A DNA stretch of 64,000 nt from Dyella_A sp049445995 (GCF_049445995.1 NZ_JBMSDZ010000017.1:10087-74086); one strand, 5' to 3'; positions 54,242-63,708 are shown, counted from the first letter of the stretch. A program made the numbers and translations. Notes: generated from the letters alone by a model not told the origin.

Positions 54242-56320
54242 TCAATCCAGCGCGCGTTGCAGCGTCGCGGCGGCCTGTTCCGGCGAAAAGTGCCGGCGGA
54301 TGTTTTCCATGCCACTGGCGCAGAGCCGATCCCACAGGATCGCATCGTTGCGCAGCCGCAGTACGGCATCCACAAAGGCGTCCGCATCATCGGCGATGAG
54401 CACGTCGCGATCGTGCTGCAGCTGCATGCCCTCGACGGCGAGCGTGGTGGCGATGACCGGCACGCCGTGGCTCATCGCCATGTTGATCTTGCCCTTCACC
54501 CCGGCGCCGAAGCGCAGCGGGGCGAGCGAGGCCAGGCAGCCATCGAGCCAGGGGGCGAGATCCGCCACGCGACCGTGCAGCCGCAGCCCCGGCACGTCGA
54601 GTTCCCGGCGCAGCGGATCAGGCATGTCGCCCAGTGCGTGCACGCGGATGTCGGGCAGCGCCTTGCGCAGTCGGGGCAGGATGTCCGCCGCGATCCAGCG
54701 CAGTGCATCGACGTTGGGCGGGTGCCCGGCACCGCCGAGGAAGACCAGGTCGCGACGGTCCGCATGGCCGGGGATGTCCTCGTGTACATGGTGGATGTTG
54801 GAAAGTACGTCCACCCGGGCGCCGGGAGCGAGCTTGGCCAGCAGCGCCTTCTCGTGGGGACTGACCACGAACGTGACATCCGCGCGCTCGACCAGTGCCA
54901 GTTCGCTGCGCCTTGATTGACCGGCCTGTTGCGCCATGGCGTCGTAGCCAGTGTGCGCGGCAGCGCGTTCCTCGCGCAGGAAGTGCAGGTCCACCGTGTC
55001 GAACAGCAGCCGCGCTTGCGGCGCGTGGCGGCGAACGGCATCGGCATACTGGCCGGCGACCGTGTGCCGGCACAGCATCACCGCATGCAGGCGGTGGCCG
55101 TGGCGACGCAGCCAGTCGGGCAGGCTGCCGATGTCGGCGCCGCGCAGCACCTCGCAACCGAGTGCGCCGAGCCGGTCGATGTCCGGGTCGTCGGCACGAC
55201 CGTCGTCGGGGTGGAAGGCGACGCTCCAGCCCAGTTCATCGAGGAGCTGCAGGATCTCGCACAGCCGCAGCGAGCCGGAGTCGCGCGCGGGGTCCGGCAT
55301 GGTGGCATCGACCACCAGCACGCGGCCGCGGCACTTCCAGCGCACCGCGCGCTCCAGAGCGGTGCCGGGTGGCGGCTGCAGCGCCAGTTCGCTGGCCCAT
55401 TTTTCGACGAAGACCGCCTGGTTCGGACGCTGGTGGCGCTTCATGCCGGCATCGAGATCGGTACCGGCGCTGATGCCCTCGCAGTGCACCACGGTGCTGG
55501 CCGGCTCGTACCAGACCTGCAGGCCGAGGCGGCGCACGGCGAAGGCGAGATCGGCGTCCTCGAAGTAGGCGGGCGCATAGCGCGTATCGAAGCCGCCGAC
55601 GCGCCGGAATACTTCGCGACGAATCATCAGCGCCGCACCCGACACGTAGTCGGTCTGCCGTCGATAGCGATAAGGCGTGGCGTGGCGCGATTCGAAACGT
55701 CCGACGTTCCAGCCGCTGCCATCGGCGAACACCAGCGCGCCGGCTTCCTGCAGGCGCCCGTCCGGATAGACGAGGCGGCTGCCGGCGATGCCGCACTGCG
55801 CGCGTTCGGCGAAGCAGCGCAGCAGCGCGTCCATCCATCCGGACGTCACCTGGGTGTCGTTGTTGAGGAAGACCAGACAGTCGCCGCGCGCTTCGGCGGC
55901 GCCGGCGTTGCAGCTGCCGACGAAGCCGAGGTTGTGGCGGTTGGCGATCAGCCGCAGCCCCTCGACTCCGGCGAGCACGTCGAGCGTGTCGTCCGGCGAG
56001 GCGTCGTCCACCACGATCGTCTCGAACGGGACCCGGGCGCCGTGCCGGGCCAGCGAACGCAGGCAGGCGACGGTGTACTCGCGCCTGCCGTGTACCGGGA
56101 TCACCACGGACACCCGCGGACGCTGCGGTGCCGGCAGCGCGAACGGCGCGAACGGCTCGTCGAGCGCGATCAGCGACAGCGTCTGGTCATGCGTCGCTGT
56201 CGGCCGGAACTCCTGCCGGATGCGCGCAAGCGTCCCGCGCCAGCCGCGCAGCGCCAGGCTGGCGCGCGCGCGCTGCAGCAAAAAGTCGACGCGCTTGAGA
56301 CGCCATGCGAGTTTCATCAT
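54242..56320 (-). CDS. Bifunctional GT2-GT4 glycosyltransferase
   Basis: 692 residues. A GT2 domain occupies about 70-320: VSVVIPVHGRREYTVACLRS, VVDDASPDDT, the DXD-like LVFLNNDTQV and acceptor Glu-Asp in YFEDADLAFAVRRLGL. A GT4-like domain follows (about 335-692): VLVVDATMPDPARDSGSLR, RRDLVFLGGAGHPPNVDALR and FGAGVKGKINMAMSHGVPVI. Two catalytic modules suggest alternating additions to a polysaccharide. The start is one of two adjacent ATGs (56320, 56317). A RelBE-like TA pair sits immediately upstream. Confidence 0.88.
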   Translation of the reverse strand: MMKLAWRLKRVDFLLQRARASLALRGWRGTLARIRQEFRPTATHDQTLSLIALDEPFAPFALPAPQRPRVSVVIPVHGRREYTVACLRSLARHGARVPFETIVVDDASPDDTLDVLAGVEGLRLIANRHNLGFVGSCNAGAAEARGDCLVFLNNDTQVTSGWMDALLRCFAERAQCGIAGSRLVYPDGRLQEAGALVFADGSGWNVGRFESRHATPYRYRRQTDYVSGAALMIRREVFRRVGGFDTRYAPAYFEDADLAFAVRRLGLQVWYEPASTVVHCEGISAGTDLDAGMKRHQRPNQAVFVEKWASELALQPPPGTALERAVRWKCRGRVLVVDATMPDPARDSGSLRLCEILQLLDELGWSVAFHPDDGRADDPDIDRLGALGCEVLRGADIGSLPDWLRRHGHRLHAVMLCRHTVAGQYADAVRRHAPQARLLFDTVDLHFLREERAAAHTGYDAMAQQAGQSRRSELALVERADVTFVVSPHEKALLAKLAPGARVDVLSNIHHVHEDIPGHADRRDLVFLGGAGHPPNVDALRWIAADILPRLRKALPDIRVHALGDMPDPLRRELDVPGLRLHGRVADLAPWLDGCLASLAPLRFGAGVKGKINMAMSHGVPVIATTLAVEGMQLQHDRDVLIADDADAFVDAVLRLRNDAILWDRLCASGMENIRRHFSPEQAAATLQRALD

Positions 56321-56337
56321 GAATTCGTGAGCGGGGG

Positions 56338-56607
56338 TCACCGATAGACGTCGCGACGGTTGCTGATCCTGACCACCAGGACGCACAGCACGCCGTCCTG
56401 GATATCCGCGATGACGCGGTAGTCGCCGACCCGATACTTCCAGAAATGGCCGAGCTTCGAACCCTTCAAGGCTTCGCCGAGGCTGCGCGGATCTTGCAGG
56501 ACGGCTACTCGCTCGCTCAAGAACTTCAGCACGCGCTCGCGATGCTGGGGATTCAGCTGACGGATGTTTTTTTGGCCCAGAGCGGAAAATTCAATCCGCC
56601 AGGCCAT
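56338..56607 (-). CDS. relE: RelE-type mRNA interferase toxin
   Basis: 89 residues. The pattern is MAWRIEFSALGQKNIRQLNP, then LKGSKLGHFWKYRVGDYRVI and VLVVRISNRRDVYR, the normal RelE end with its Arg and Tyr residues. It cuts mRNA in the ribosomal A-site. The start overlaps the antitoxin gene by 17 bases. Intact. Confidence 0.9.
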   Translation of the reverse strand: MAWRIEFSALGQKNIRQLNPQHRERVLKFLSERVAVLQDPRSLGEALKGSKLGHFWKYRVGDYRVIADIQDGVLCVLVVRISNRRDVYR

Positions 56608-56815
56608 ACTTCTTCATCACATCGGCAAGCGGCACGGTTTTGCTGCGTCCGGCGCGTACCTTGAGCAACTCCTGCTCGGCGAGGTACAGATCCTCCAGAT
56701 CGTCGATGTGTTCGACGATGGCCTCGCGGGCGTAGTAGGTCTTGGTGCGGCCCGTCGCCTTGGCGAGCGCTTCCAGGCGAAGTTCGATGGCTTCGGGTAG
56801 TCGAATCGCAAGCAT
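56591..56815 (-). CDS. relB: RelB-type ribbon-helix-helix antitoxin
   Basis: 74 residues. The RHH fold reads MLAIRLPEAIELRLEALAKA followed by TGRTKTYYAREAIVEHIDDL, and the toxin-binding tail is KVRAGRSKTVPLADVMKKYG. It starts 20 bases from a perfect 16-bp palindrome at 56835, its probable operator. It overlaps relE by 17 bases. The frame open further upstream is the shadow of the ETF-QO gene. Confidence 0.9.
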   Translation of the reverse strand: MLAIRLPEAIELRLEALAKATGRTKTYYAREAIVEHIDDLEDLYLAEQELLKVRAGRSKTVPLADVMKKYGLAD

Positions 56816-56834
56816 GAAGGATCTCCGGCAGGTT

Positions 56835-56850
56835 GCTATACAAGTATAGC
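56835..56850. promoter_or_regulatory. relBE operator palindrome
   Basis: gctatac-aa-gtatagc, perfect over 16 bases, 19 bases before the antitoxin start. tatact/tatac could double as the -10 element. Confidence 0.75.
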
Positions 56851-56880
56851 TCCGGCATCGAGGATGCTGGCGTGACGCCT

Positions 56881-58482
56881 TCACATGTTCTGGTAATTCG
56901 GCCCCGAACCGCCTTCCGGCGTGACCCAGTCGATGATCTGGTAGGGGTCCTTGATGTCGCAGGTCTTGCAGTGCACGCAGTTGGCGGCGTTGATCTGCAG
57001 GCGCTTGCCCGCTTCGTCCTGCACGATCTCGTAGACGCTGGCCGGGCAGAAGCGGGTGCAGGGGTTGCCGTATTCCTCGGCGCACTTCGTCACGCAGATC
57101 GAGGTGTCGGCCACGTGCAGGTGGATGGGCTGGTCTTCCTCGTGCTCGGTGGCGGCGAAGTAGACGCCGGCGAGGCGGTCGCGCGGCGGCAGTTCGCGCG
57201 GCACGTAGTCGCGCTTGGGCTCCTCCTGCTCGCCGAGCTTGTGCAGCGAGGACCAGTCCGGCTTGTTCTTCAGCGTCCACGGCGAGGCACCGGCGACGGT
57301 GGTTTCCCAGGCGGCGTTGAGCATGCCGAACCACAGGCCCTTCTTGAAGCCGGGCTTGATGTTGCGGACTTTCTTCAGCTCGGCCATCACCACCGAACGG
57401 CGCAGCTTCGCATCGAAGCCGGCGCTGTCCAGCGAGCTTGCCGCCAGATGCTCGGCGGCGAGCATGCCGCTGCGGATGGCCTGGTGCGTGCCCTTGATCT
57501 TGGGCACGTTGAGCAGGCCGGCGGTGTCGCCGATCAACAGGGCGCCGGGCATCTCCACCTTGGGCAGCGATTGATACCCGCCGGTGACGATGGCGCGCGC
57601 GCCGGCGCAGAGGATGTTGCCGCCCTCGAGCAGCGGCTTGACCATCGGGTGGTTCTTCCACTGCTGGAAGGCCTCCCACGGCTGGTAGTTCGGGTCGGTG
57701 TAGTCCAGGCCGCTGACGTAGCCCAGCGCCACGCGGTCGCCGTCCAGGTGGTAGAGGAAGCTGCCGCCATAGGTGCGGCGGTCGGCAGGCCAGCCCACGC
57801 TGTGCACGATCTTGCCCGGCGTGACGCGCCCGGCCGGCAGTTGCCACAGCTCCTTGATGCCGATCGAGTAGCCCTGCGGGTCGCTGTCCTTGTCCAGCGC
57901 AAAGCGCTTGATCAGCTGCTTGGTGAGGCTGCCGCGCGCGCCTTCGGCCAGCACGGTGACCCTGGCCTTGATGTCGATGCCTTGCGTGTAGCCGCTCTTG
58001 TGCGAGCCGTCCTTCGCCACGCCCATGTCGCCGATGCGCACGCCGGCGACCGAGCCGTCGTCGTTATGGATGGTGTCGGCGGCGGCGAAGCCGGGGAACA
58101 CGTCCACGCCCAGCGCTTCGGCCTGCGGCGCCAGCCACGCGCACATCGCGCCCAGCGAGACGATCACGTTGCCGTGGTTGTTCATGCCCGGCGGCACCGG
58201 CAGCTTGCGCCCGCCGGTCTTGCTGAGCAGCCAGAACTCGTCTTCGGTCGCGTCCACGCAGATCGGCGGCGGATTCTTTCGCCAGTCGGGCAGCAGTGCA
58301 TCGAGCGGGCCGGTTTCGATCACCGCGCCGGAGAGAATCTGCGCGCCGATGGTCGAGGCCTTCTCGATCACGCATATGGATGTGTCGGGCTGCAGCTGCT
58401 TGAGCCGGATGGCGAAGGACAGCCCCGCGGGGCCGGCACCCACCACGATCACGTCGTATTCCATCGTCTCGCGTTCGCTCAT
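56881..58482 (-). CDS. Electron transfer flavoprotein-ubiquinone oxidoreductase
   Basis: 533 residues. The FAD domain opens with YDVIVVGAGPAGLSFAIRLK. The C-terminus carries the 4Fe-4S cluster: CTRFCPASVYEI and NCVHCKTCDIKDPYQIIDWV. The membrane-bound enzyme passes electrons from EtfAB to ubiquinone during fatty-acid and amino-acid oxidation. The start at 58482 (MSERETMEYDV) has ggagcc six bases before it; ATG 58494 is an alternative. EtfA and EtfB are encoded 7-9 kb to the left. Confidence 0.96.
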   Translation of the reverse strand: MSERETMEYDVIVVGAGPAGLSFAIRLKQLQPDTSICVIEKASTIGAQILSGAVIETGPLDALLPDWRKNPPPICVDATEDEFWLLSKTGGRKLPVPPGMNNHGNVIVSLGAMCAWLAPQAEALGVDVFPGFAAADTIHNDDGSVAGVRIGDMGVAKDGSHKSGYTQGIDIKARVTVLAEGARGSLTKQLIKRFALDKDSDPQGYSIGIKELWQLPAGRVTPGKIVHSVGWPADRRTYGGSFLYHLDGDRVALGYVSGLDYTDPNYQPWEAFQQWKNHPMVKPLLEGGNILCAGARAIVTGGYQSLPKVEMPGALLIGDTAGLLNVPKIKGTHQAIRSGMLAAEHLAASSLDSAGFDAKLRRSVVMAELKKVRNIKPGFKKGLWFGMLNAAWETTVAGASPWTLKNKPDWSSLHKLGEQEEPKRDYVPRELPPRDRLAGVYFAATEHEEDQPIHLHVADTSICVTKCAEEYGNPCTRFCPASVYEIVQDEAGKRLQINAANCVHCKTCDIKDPYQIIDWVTPEGGSGPNYQNM

Positions 58483-58655
58483 CGCTGGCTCCATCGTCTC
58501 GTGCGGGCGCGCGGGCGGACCGTGCGCGCGGGTATCGATCAGGATGCGCATTGTCCGGTTTCGCGTGCCGCGCGGCAACGCGTGCTGCGCCACGCCTTGC
58601 AATCGCTTCATGCCGGGCAGCGATAATCGCGGCACATGGTTTACCGGGAGTGCGC

Positions 58656-60053
58656 ATGAATTCGTTGCCGCCGATCGCCGAGCGGGACATGCGCCGCGCC
58701 ACGCTGTGCCAGCTGCTGCACTGGCTGGCCGCCGATCGCGTGCAGCCGCAGGTGCTGGCGGACGTGTATCTGGATGCGATCGAGCGTATCGATCCGCAGC
58801 TCAACGCCTATGTCGACGTGCGCGGCAGCCTGCTGCAGGAACAGGCGCGCACCGCGGGCAAGCGGCGGCGCGACGGCGTGATGGGCCGGCTCGACGGCAT
58901 TCCGATCGCGCTCAAGGACAACTTCGACGTGGCCGGCTGGCCGACCCGCGCCGGACTGCCGGGGCGCGAGGCGCCGGCCGCCGACGACGCCCACGTCGTG
59001 GCCCGGCTGCGTGCCTGCGGCGCGCTGCTCATCGGCAAGACCAACATGGACGAAGGCGCGCTGGGCGCGCTCACCGACAACCCGCATTTCGGCACCACCC
59101 ACAATCCGTATCGCCACGGCTACAGCGCGGGCGGCTCCTCCGGCGGCGCGGCGGCGGCGGTGGCGGCGGGCTTGGCGGTGGCGGCGGTGGGTTCGGACAG
59201 CCTCGGCTCGATCCGCATCCCGGCCAGCTACTGCGGCGTGTACGCGCTCAAGCCCACGCACGGCGAGATTTCCGCGCGCGGCATGCTGCCGGCGGCGCGT
59301 CGGCTGGACGCGGTGGGCCTGCTCGCGCGCGGCGTGGACGATCTCACCGTGCTGCTGCAGGTGCTGGCCGGCTACGACGCGGATGACGCGCGCTCGCGCC
59401 GCCGCCGCGTCGCGTTCGACCTGCCGGACTGGGAGCCGGGCCGCCTGCGCGCCGGCCTGCTGCCGGATCTCGCCGCGGTGGGCGTGTCGCCCGAGGTGCA
59501 GGCGGTGTTCGACGCCGCGATGGACAAGCTGCCGCGCGAGCTGGGCGAGCGGCGCACGGTGGATTTCAGCGACTGGGATTTCGCCCGCACGCGCCGCGCC
59601 GGCCTGCTGCTGATGGAGGTGGAGATGCTGGGTACCTTCGCCGCCGACCTGGCGGACACCGTGCATCCGGTCTCGCCGCGCCTTCGCCGGATGCTCGATT
59701 ACGCAGCGCGCCAGTCCGCCGGCGATTACGCCGACGCCGACCGCGTGCTGGATGCCGCCACGCTCAAGATGCGCCGCCTGTTTTCGCAGGTGGACGTGCT
59801 GGTGCTGCCGACCACGCCGCAGGGTGCGTTCCCGCTCGACGGTCCGGCGCCGGATTCGATCGCCGATCTCACCAGCTTTGCCAGCCTCGCCGGCTGTCCG
59901 GCGGTGAGCATTCCGATGGGCACGTTGCCGAACGGCCTGCCGATCGGGATGCAGCTGGTGGGCGCGCGCGGCTCGGACCTGCGCCTGCTGGAACTGGCCA
60001 GCGTGGTCGCCGCCACGCTCGATGCCGAGCCGGCGTATCCGGCGATCGCCTGA
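58656..60053 (+). CDS. Amidase signature family hydrolase
   Basis: 465 residues. The Ser-Ser-Lys centre can be followed: catalytic Lys in PIALKDNFD, bridging Ser in SAGGSSGGAAAAVAAGL, nucleophile Ser in SDSLGSIRIPASYCG. The usual TGGS reads SLGS, still keeping the G-x-x-G-S-I-R frame. The family splits amides such as aryl- or short acyl-amides; GatA is unlikely without gatB/gatC partners. The start at 58656 has gggag in front. It is followed after 10 bases by an AlkB-like gene, perhaps co-transcribed. Confidence 0.87.
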   Translation: MNSLPPIAERDMRRATLCQLLHWLAADRVQPQVLADVYLDAIERIDPQLNAYVDVRGSLLQEQARTAGKRRRDGVMGRLDGIPIALKDNFDVAGWPTRAGLPGREAPAADDAHVVARLRACGALLIGKTNMDEGALGALTDNPHFGTTHNPYRHGYSAGGSSGGAAAAVAAGLAVAAVGSDSLGSIRIPASYCGVYALKPTHGEISARGMLPAARRLDAVGLLARGVDDLTVLLQVLAGYDADDARSRRRRVAFDLPDWEPGRLRAGLLPDLAAVGVSPEVQAVFDAAMDKLPRELGERRTVDFSDWDFARTRRAGLLLMEVEMLGTFAADLADTVHPVSPRLRRMLDYAARQSAGDYADADRVLDAATLKMRRLFSQVDVLVLPTTPQGAFPLDGPAPDSIADLTSFASLAGCPAVSIPMGTLPNGLPIGMQLVGARGSDLRLLELASVVAATLDAEPAYPAIA

Positions 60054-60063
60054 GCCGGTTGTG

Positions 60064-60660
60064 ATGGGCGAGGTTGCGTGGCAACCGCTGCCGCTGGCCG
60101 GCGCGGAGCTGGCGATCATCGAGCGCTGGCTCGCGCCGGACGAGGCCGATGCGCTGCTGGATCGCCTGCTTGCTTCCATCCCGTGGGAGAACCACCGCAT
60201 CCGCATGTTCGGCCGCGAGGTCGCCTCGCCGCGGCTGAGTTGCTGGATCGGTGATCCGGGCGCCAGCTATGTCTACTCGCGCACGCGCTTCGAGCCGCAC
60301 CCGTGGCCGGACGTGCTGCTCGACCTGCGCGCCCGGGTGGAGCAGGCCTGCGGCGCGCGCTTCAACAGCGTGCTGGCCAATCTCTACCGCGATGGCAACG
60401 ATGCGATGGGCTGGCACAGCGACGACGAGCCGGAGCTGGGTGCGCGTCCGGTGATCGCCTCGGTGAGCCTGGGTGAAACACGGCGCTTTTTGCTGCGCGC
60501 ACGCGCGGGCGACACGCGCACCCACGAGTTGCACCTGGCGCATGGATGCCTGCTGCGGATGGCCGGCGACACCCAGCGCCACTACCGCCATGCACTACCG
60601 CGCATGGCGCGCGTCAGTGCGCCGCGCCTCAACCTGACGTTCCGGCACATCCCGTTGTAG
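60064..60660 (+). CDS. AlkB-like 2-oxoglutarate/Fe(II) dioxygenase
   Basis: 198 residues. The double-stranded beta-helix carries HxD in GWHSDDEPELG, the distal His in QRHYRHALPR, and the 2OG-binding Arg in PRLNLTFRHI. FNSVLANLYRDGNDAMGW is the usual nucleotide-lid strand. It resembles eukaryotic ALKBH2/3-type alkylation-repair proteins more than the adaptive-response AlkB. The stop codon tag is contributed by the first bases of a REP repeat array (60657). Confidence 0.87.
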   Translation: MGEVAWQPLPLAGAELAIIERWLAPDEADALLDRLLASIPWENHRIRMFGREVASPRLSCWIGDPGASYVYSRTRFEPHPWPDVLLDLRARVEQACGARFNSVLANLYRDGNDAMGWHSDDEPELGARPVIASVSLGETRRFLLRARAGDTRTHELHLAHGCLLRMAGDTQRHYRHALPRMARVSAPRLNLTFRHIPL

Positions 60661-60937
60661 GAGCGCACCCTGCGCGCGACCGCCCCTCGCCCTAGGCGAC
60701 ATCTGTCGCTCACAGGGTGAGCTCCTACGGGATAAGGCCAGGGTAGGAGCGCACCCTGCGCGCGACCGCCCCTCGCCCTAGGCGACATCTGTCGCTCACA
60801 GGGTGAGCTCCTACGGGATAAGGCCAGGGTAGGAGCGCACCCTGTGCGCGACCGCCCCTCGCCCTAGGCGACATCTGTCGCTCACAGGGTGAGCTCCTAC
60901 GGGATGAGGCCAGGGTAGGAGCGCACCCTGTGCGCGA
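60657..60937. repeat. 86-bp REP unit tandemly repeated three and a half times
   Basis: Units start at 60657, 60743, 60829 and 60915, each gtaggagcgcaccctg(c/t)gc, with an internal inverted arm tcacagggtgagctcctac. The copies differ by only a few bases. The fourth is partial and runs into gcvT upstream DNA. It holds no gene; the gap 60938-61042 also shows none. Confidence 0.95.
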
Positions 60938-61042
60938 CCGGCGGGCACAGGGAAACCACCCACCCATCCCCGAAAAGAACCGCTGCGTTGCTCGCCGTAC
61001 CGGAGGGCGGCGATAATCACGCCTTTCCCCAGGCGCACTCCC

Positions 61043-62143
<1,101 letters not shown>

Positions 62144-62271
62144 TCGCGCGCCGCCGGCGCATCGTCGGCGGCATCGGTGGACGCGCTGGCAGCCCGGCCG
62201 GGCAAACTCCGACAGGCTGCTAGAATCCGCGGCGCCACCTCTTTCTCCCACTTCAACGACTGGACCCGATC

Positions 62272-62667
62272 ATGAGCGAGATTCCCGGCGATCTGAAATT
62301 CCTCAAGTCCCACGAGTGGGCCCGCGTCGAAGACGACGGCCTGATCCGCGTGGGCATCTCCGACCACGCCCAGGCCGCGCTGGGCGACCTGGTGTACGTG
62401 GAACTGCCGGAAGTCGGCGCCAGCGTGCAGGCCGGCCACGGCGTGGCGGTGGTGGAGTCGGTGAAGGCCGCGTCGGACATCTATTCGCCGGTGTCCGGCG
62501 AGATCGTCGCGGTCAACGAGGCGCTCGCCGACAAGCCCGAGATGATCAACGAGGACGCGTTCGGCGATGGTTGGATCTTCGTGGTGCGCCCCAGCGATCG
62601 GGCCGAGCTGGACGAACTGCTCGACGCCGATGCCTATGCCGAGCAGATCGAAAACGAAGATCACTGA
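62272..62667 (+). CDS. gcvH: Glycine cleavage system H protein
   Basis: 131 residues. The lipoyl lysine is in VVESVKAASDIYSPVSGEIV; the start MSEIPGDLKFLKSHEWARVE and the end FVVRPSDRAELDELLDADAY fit the family. It carries the aminomethyl intermediate between P-, T- and L-proteins. gcvP is not in the window. A strong terminator follows at 62691. Confidence 0.97.
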   Translation: MSEIPGDLKFLKSHEWARVEDDGLIRVGISDHAQAALGDLVYVELPEVGASVQAGHGVAVVESVKAASDIYSPVSGEIVAVNEALADKPEMINEDAFGDGWIFVVRPSDRAELDELLDADAYAEQIENEDH

Positions 62668-62690
62668 GCGTCTTCGCCGCTGCTGATTTG

Positions 62691-62722
62691 CGACGGCCGC
62701 GCGAGCGGCCGTCGTCGTTTCT
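62691..62722 (+). terminator. Terminator after gcvH
   Basis: A 10-bp stem, cgacggccgc with its complement around gcga, is followed by tcgtttct. Confidence 0.8.
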
Positions 62723-62989
62723 GTCCTGGTCGCGGGCGACGCGTCGTTGCCGCGCCGGGCCGCCCGGGTCGGGTCGGTGGTGCCCGACGGGAAAACATTT
62801 TCCGTCTTCCTGCTGCGGTCGGTCGTCTTCCATTCATGCGTTTTTTCTGCGGCCGATGCGGCGCCGGCGCGGGCTTTCCGGTGCGGGCGTCGACCACGGC
62901 GCGATCGCCTTTTTTTCATGCCGTATGGTGGAAACCTTTATGTGGCGCGGCTTTCCGCGATGCCGGCGTTTTCGCGGCGATTTTCATAC
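62723..62989. other. Intergenic region upstream of the met boxes, no gene seen
   Basis: About 270 bases between the gcvH terminator and the met boxes. The frames here are compositionally unlike proteins. Runs such as gcgttttttctgcg (about 62839) and gccttttttttcatgc (about 62909) are notable but not in clear hairpins. Confidence 0.5.
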
Positions 62990-63005
62990 AGACGTCTAGA
63001 CGTCC
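62990..63005. promoter_or_regulatory. Two tandem met boxes (MetJ operator)
   Basis: agacgtct (62990-62997) is directly followed by agacgtcc (62998-63005). The first is the exact 8-base consensus and the second differs at the last base. MetJ binds cooperatively to two or more adjacent boxes. They lie 157 bases before the MetJ-type start codon, which implies autoregulation and a promoter in this area. Confidence 0.88.
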
Positions 63006-63162
63006 ATATCGTTCGATGTGCATTGGCTCGAATCCCTTGCGTGGCGAGGCTTCCCGGCCGTCCTCGGGGTGAAAATCGGGGTGCCGCAGGGGGGGCGAAA
63101 ATCAATTGACAGCTGAAATCTTCAGGAATAGCTTTCGCATCAGATTCCGGGGAACGGGTGTT

Positions 63163-63708
63163 ATGGCAGCAGTGAAGTTCGTCAAGCCTTATGTCGACCA
63201 CGGTGAGAAGGCCGGCGCGGTACGCAAGATCACCGTCTCGATTCCACTGCACGTACTGAGGCATCTGTCTGATCTGCGCACCCACCGTCAGGTAAACAAT
63301 CTTCGGCACGCCACCAACAGCGATTTGCTGGTCGAGGCGTTCCTTCACGCTTTTACTGGGCAACCACTGCCAACTGATGAGGAGCTGAGACGAACCATGG
63401 CCACTGCCAAGAAAACCGCTGCAAAGAAACCGGCCGCCAAGAAGGCCGCCCCCAAGAAAGCCGCTGTGAAGAGAGTTGCTGCCAAGAAGCCGGCAGCGAA
63501 GAAGCCGGCCGCCAGGAAGGCCGCCGTGAAGAAGGTTGCCAAGAAGGCTGTCGCCAAGAAGCCGGCCGCTGCCAAGAAGGCCGCAGTAAAGAAAGTCGCG
63601 GTGAAGAAGGTCTCTGCGAAGAAGGCCGCGCCGAAGAAGGCCGCCGCCAAGAAGGCCGCACCAGCCAAGGTGGTCAAGTCCACCAGGACCGCCAAGGCCA
63701 AGAAGTAA
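63163..63708 (+). CDS. metJ: MetJ methionine repressor fused to a histone H1-like tail
   Basis: 181 residues. Residues 1-77 match MetJ: KPYVDHGEKAGAVRKITVSI holds the DNA-contacting beta-strand (KITVSIP), then LRTHRQVNNLRHATNSDLL and VEAFLHAFTGQPLP. At about residue 78 the usual last ~30 residues of E. coli MetJ are missing and a Lys/Ala/Pro tail of about 100 residues follows (KKTAAKKPAAKKAAPKKAAV). MetJ represses methionine genes with S-adenosylmethionine as corepressor. Two met boxes lie upstream. An in-frame ATG at 63397, with aggag upstream, could also give the tail alone. No indel separates the two parts. Confidence 0.9.
   Translation: MAAVKFVKPYVDHGEKAGAVRKITVSIPLHVLRHLSDLRTHRQVNNLRHATNSDLLVEAFLHAFTGQPLPTDEELRRTMATAKKTAAKKPAAKKAAPKKAAVKRVAAKKPAAKKPAARKAAVKKVAKKAVAKKPAAAKKAAVKKVAVKKVSAKKAAPKKAAAKKAAPAKVVKSTRTAKAKK

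Noticed and set aside
58551..58655. Upstream extension of the amidase
   Set aside because: The added residues are the antisense of ETF-QO leader DNA; ATG 58656 has a good ribosome site and fits the family start.
60657..60937. CRISPR-like array
   Set aside because: The 86-base units are identical along their whole length with no variable spacers, and no cas genes are near.
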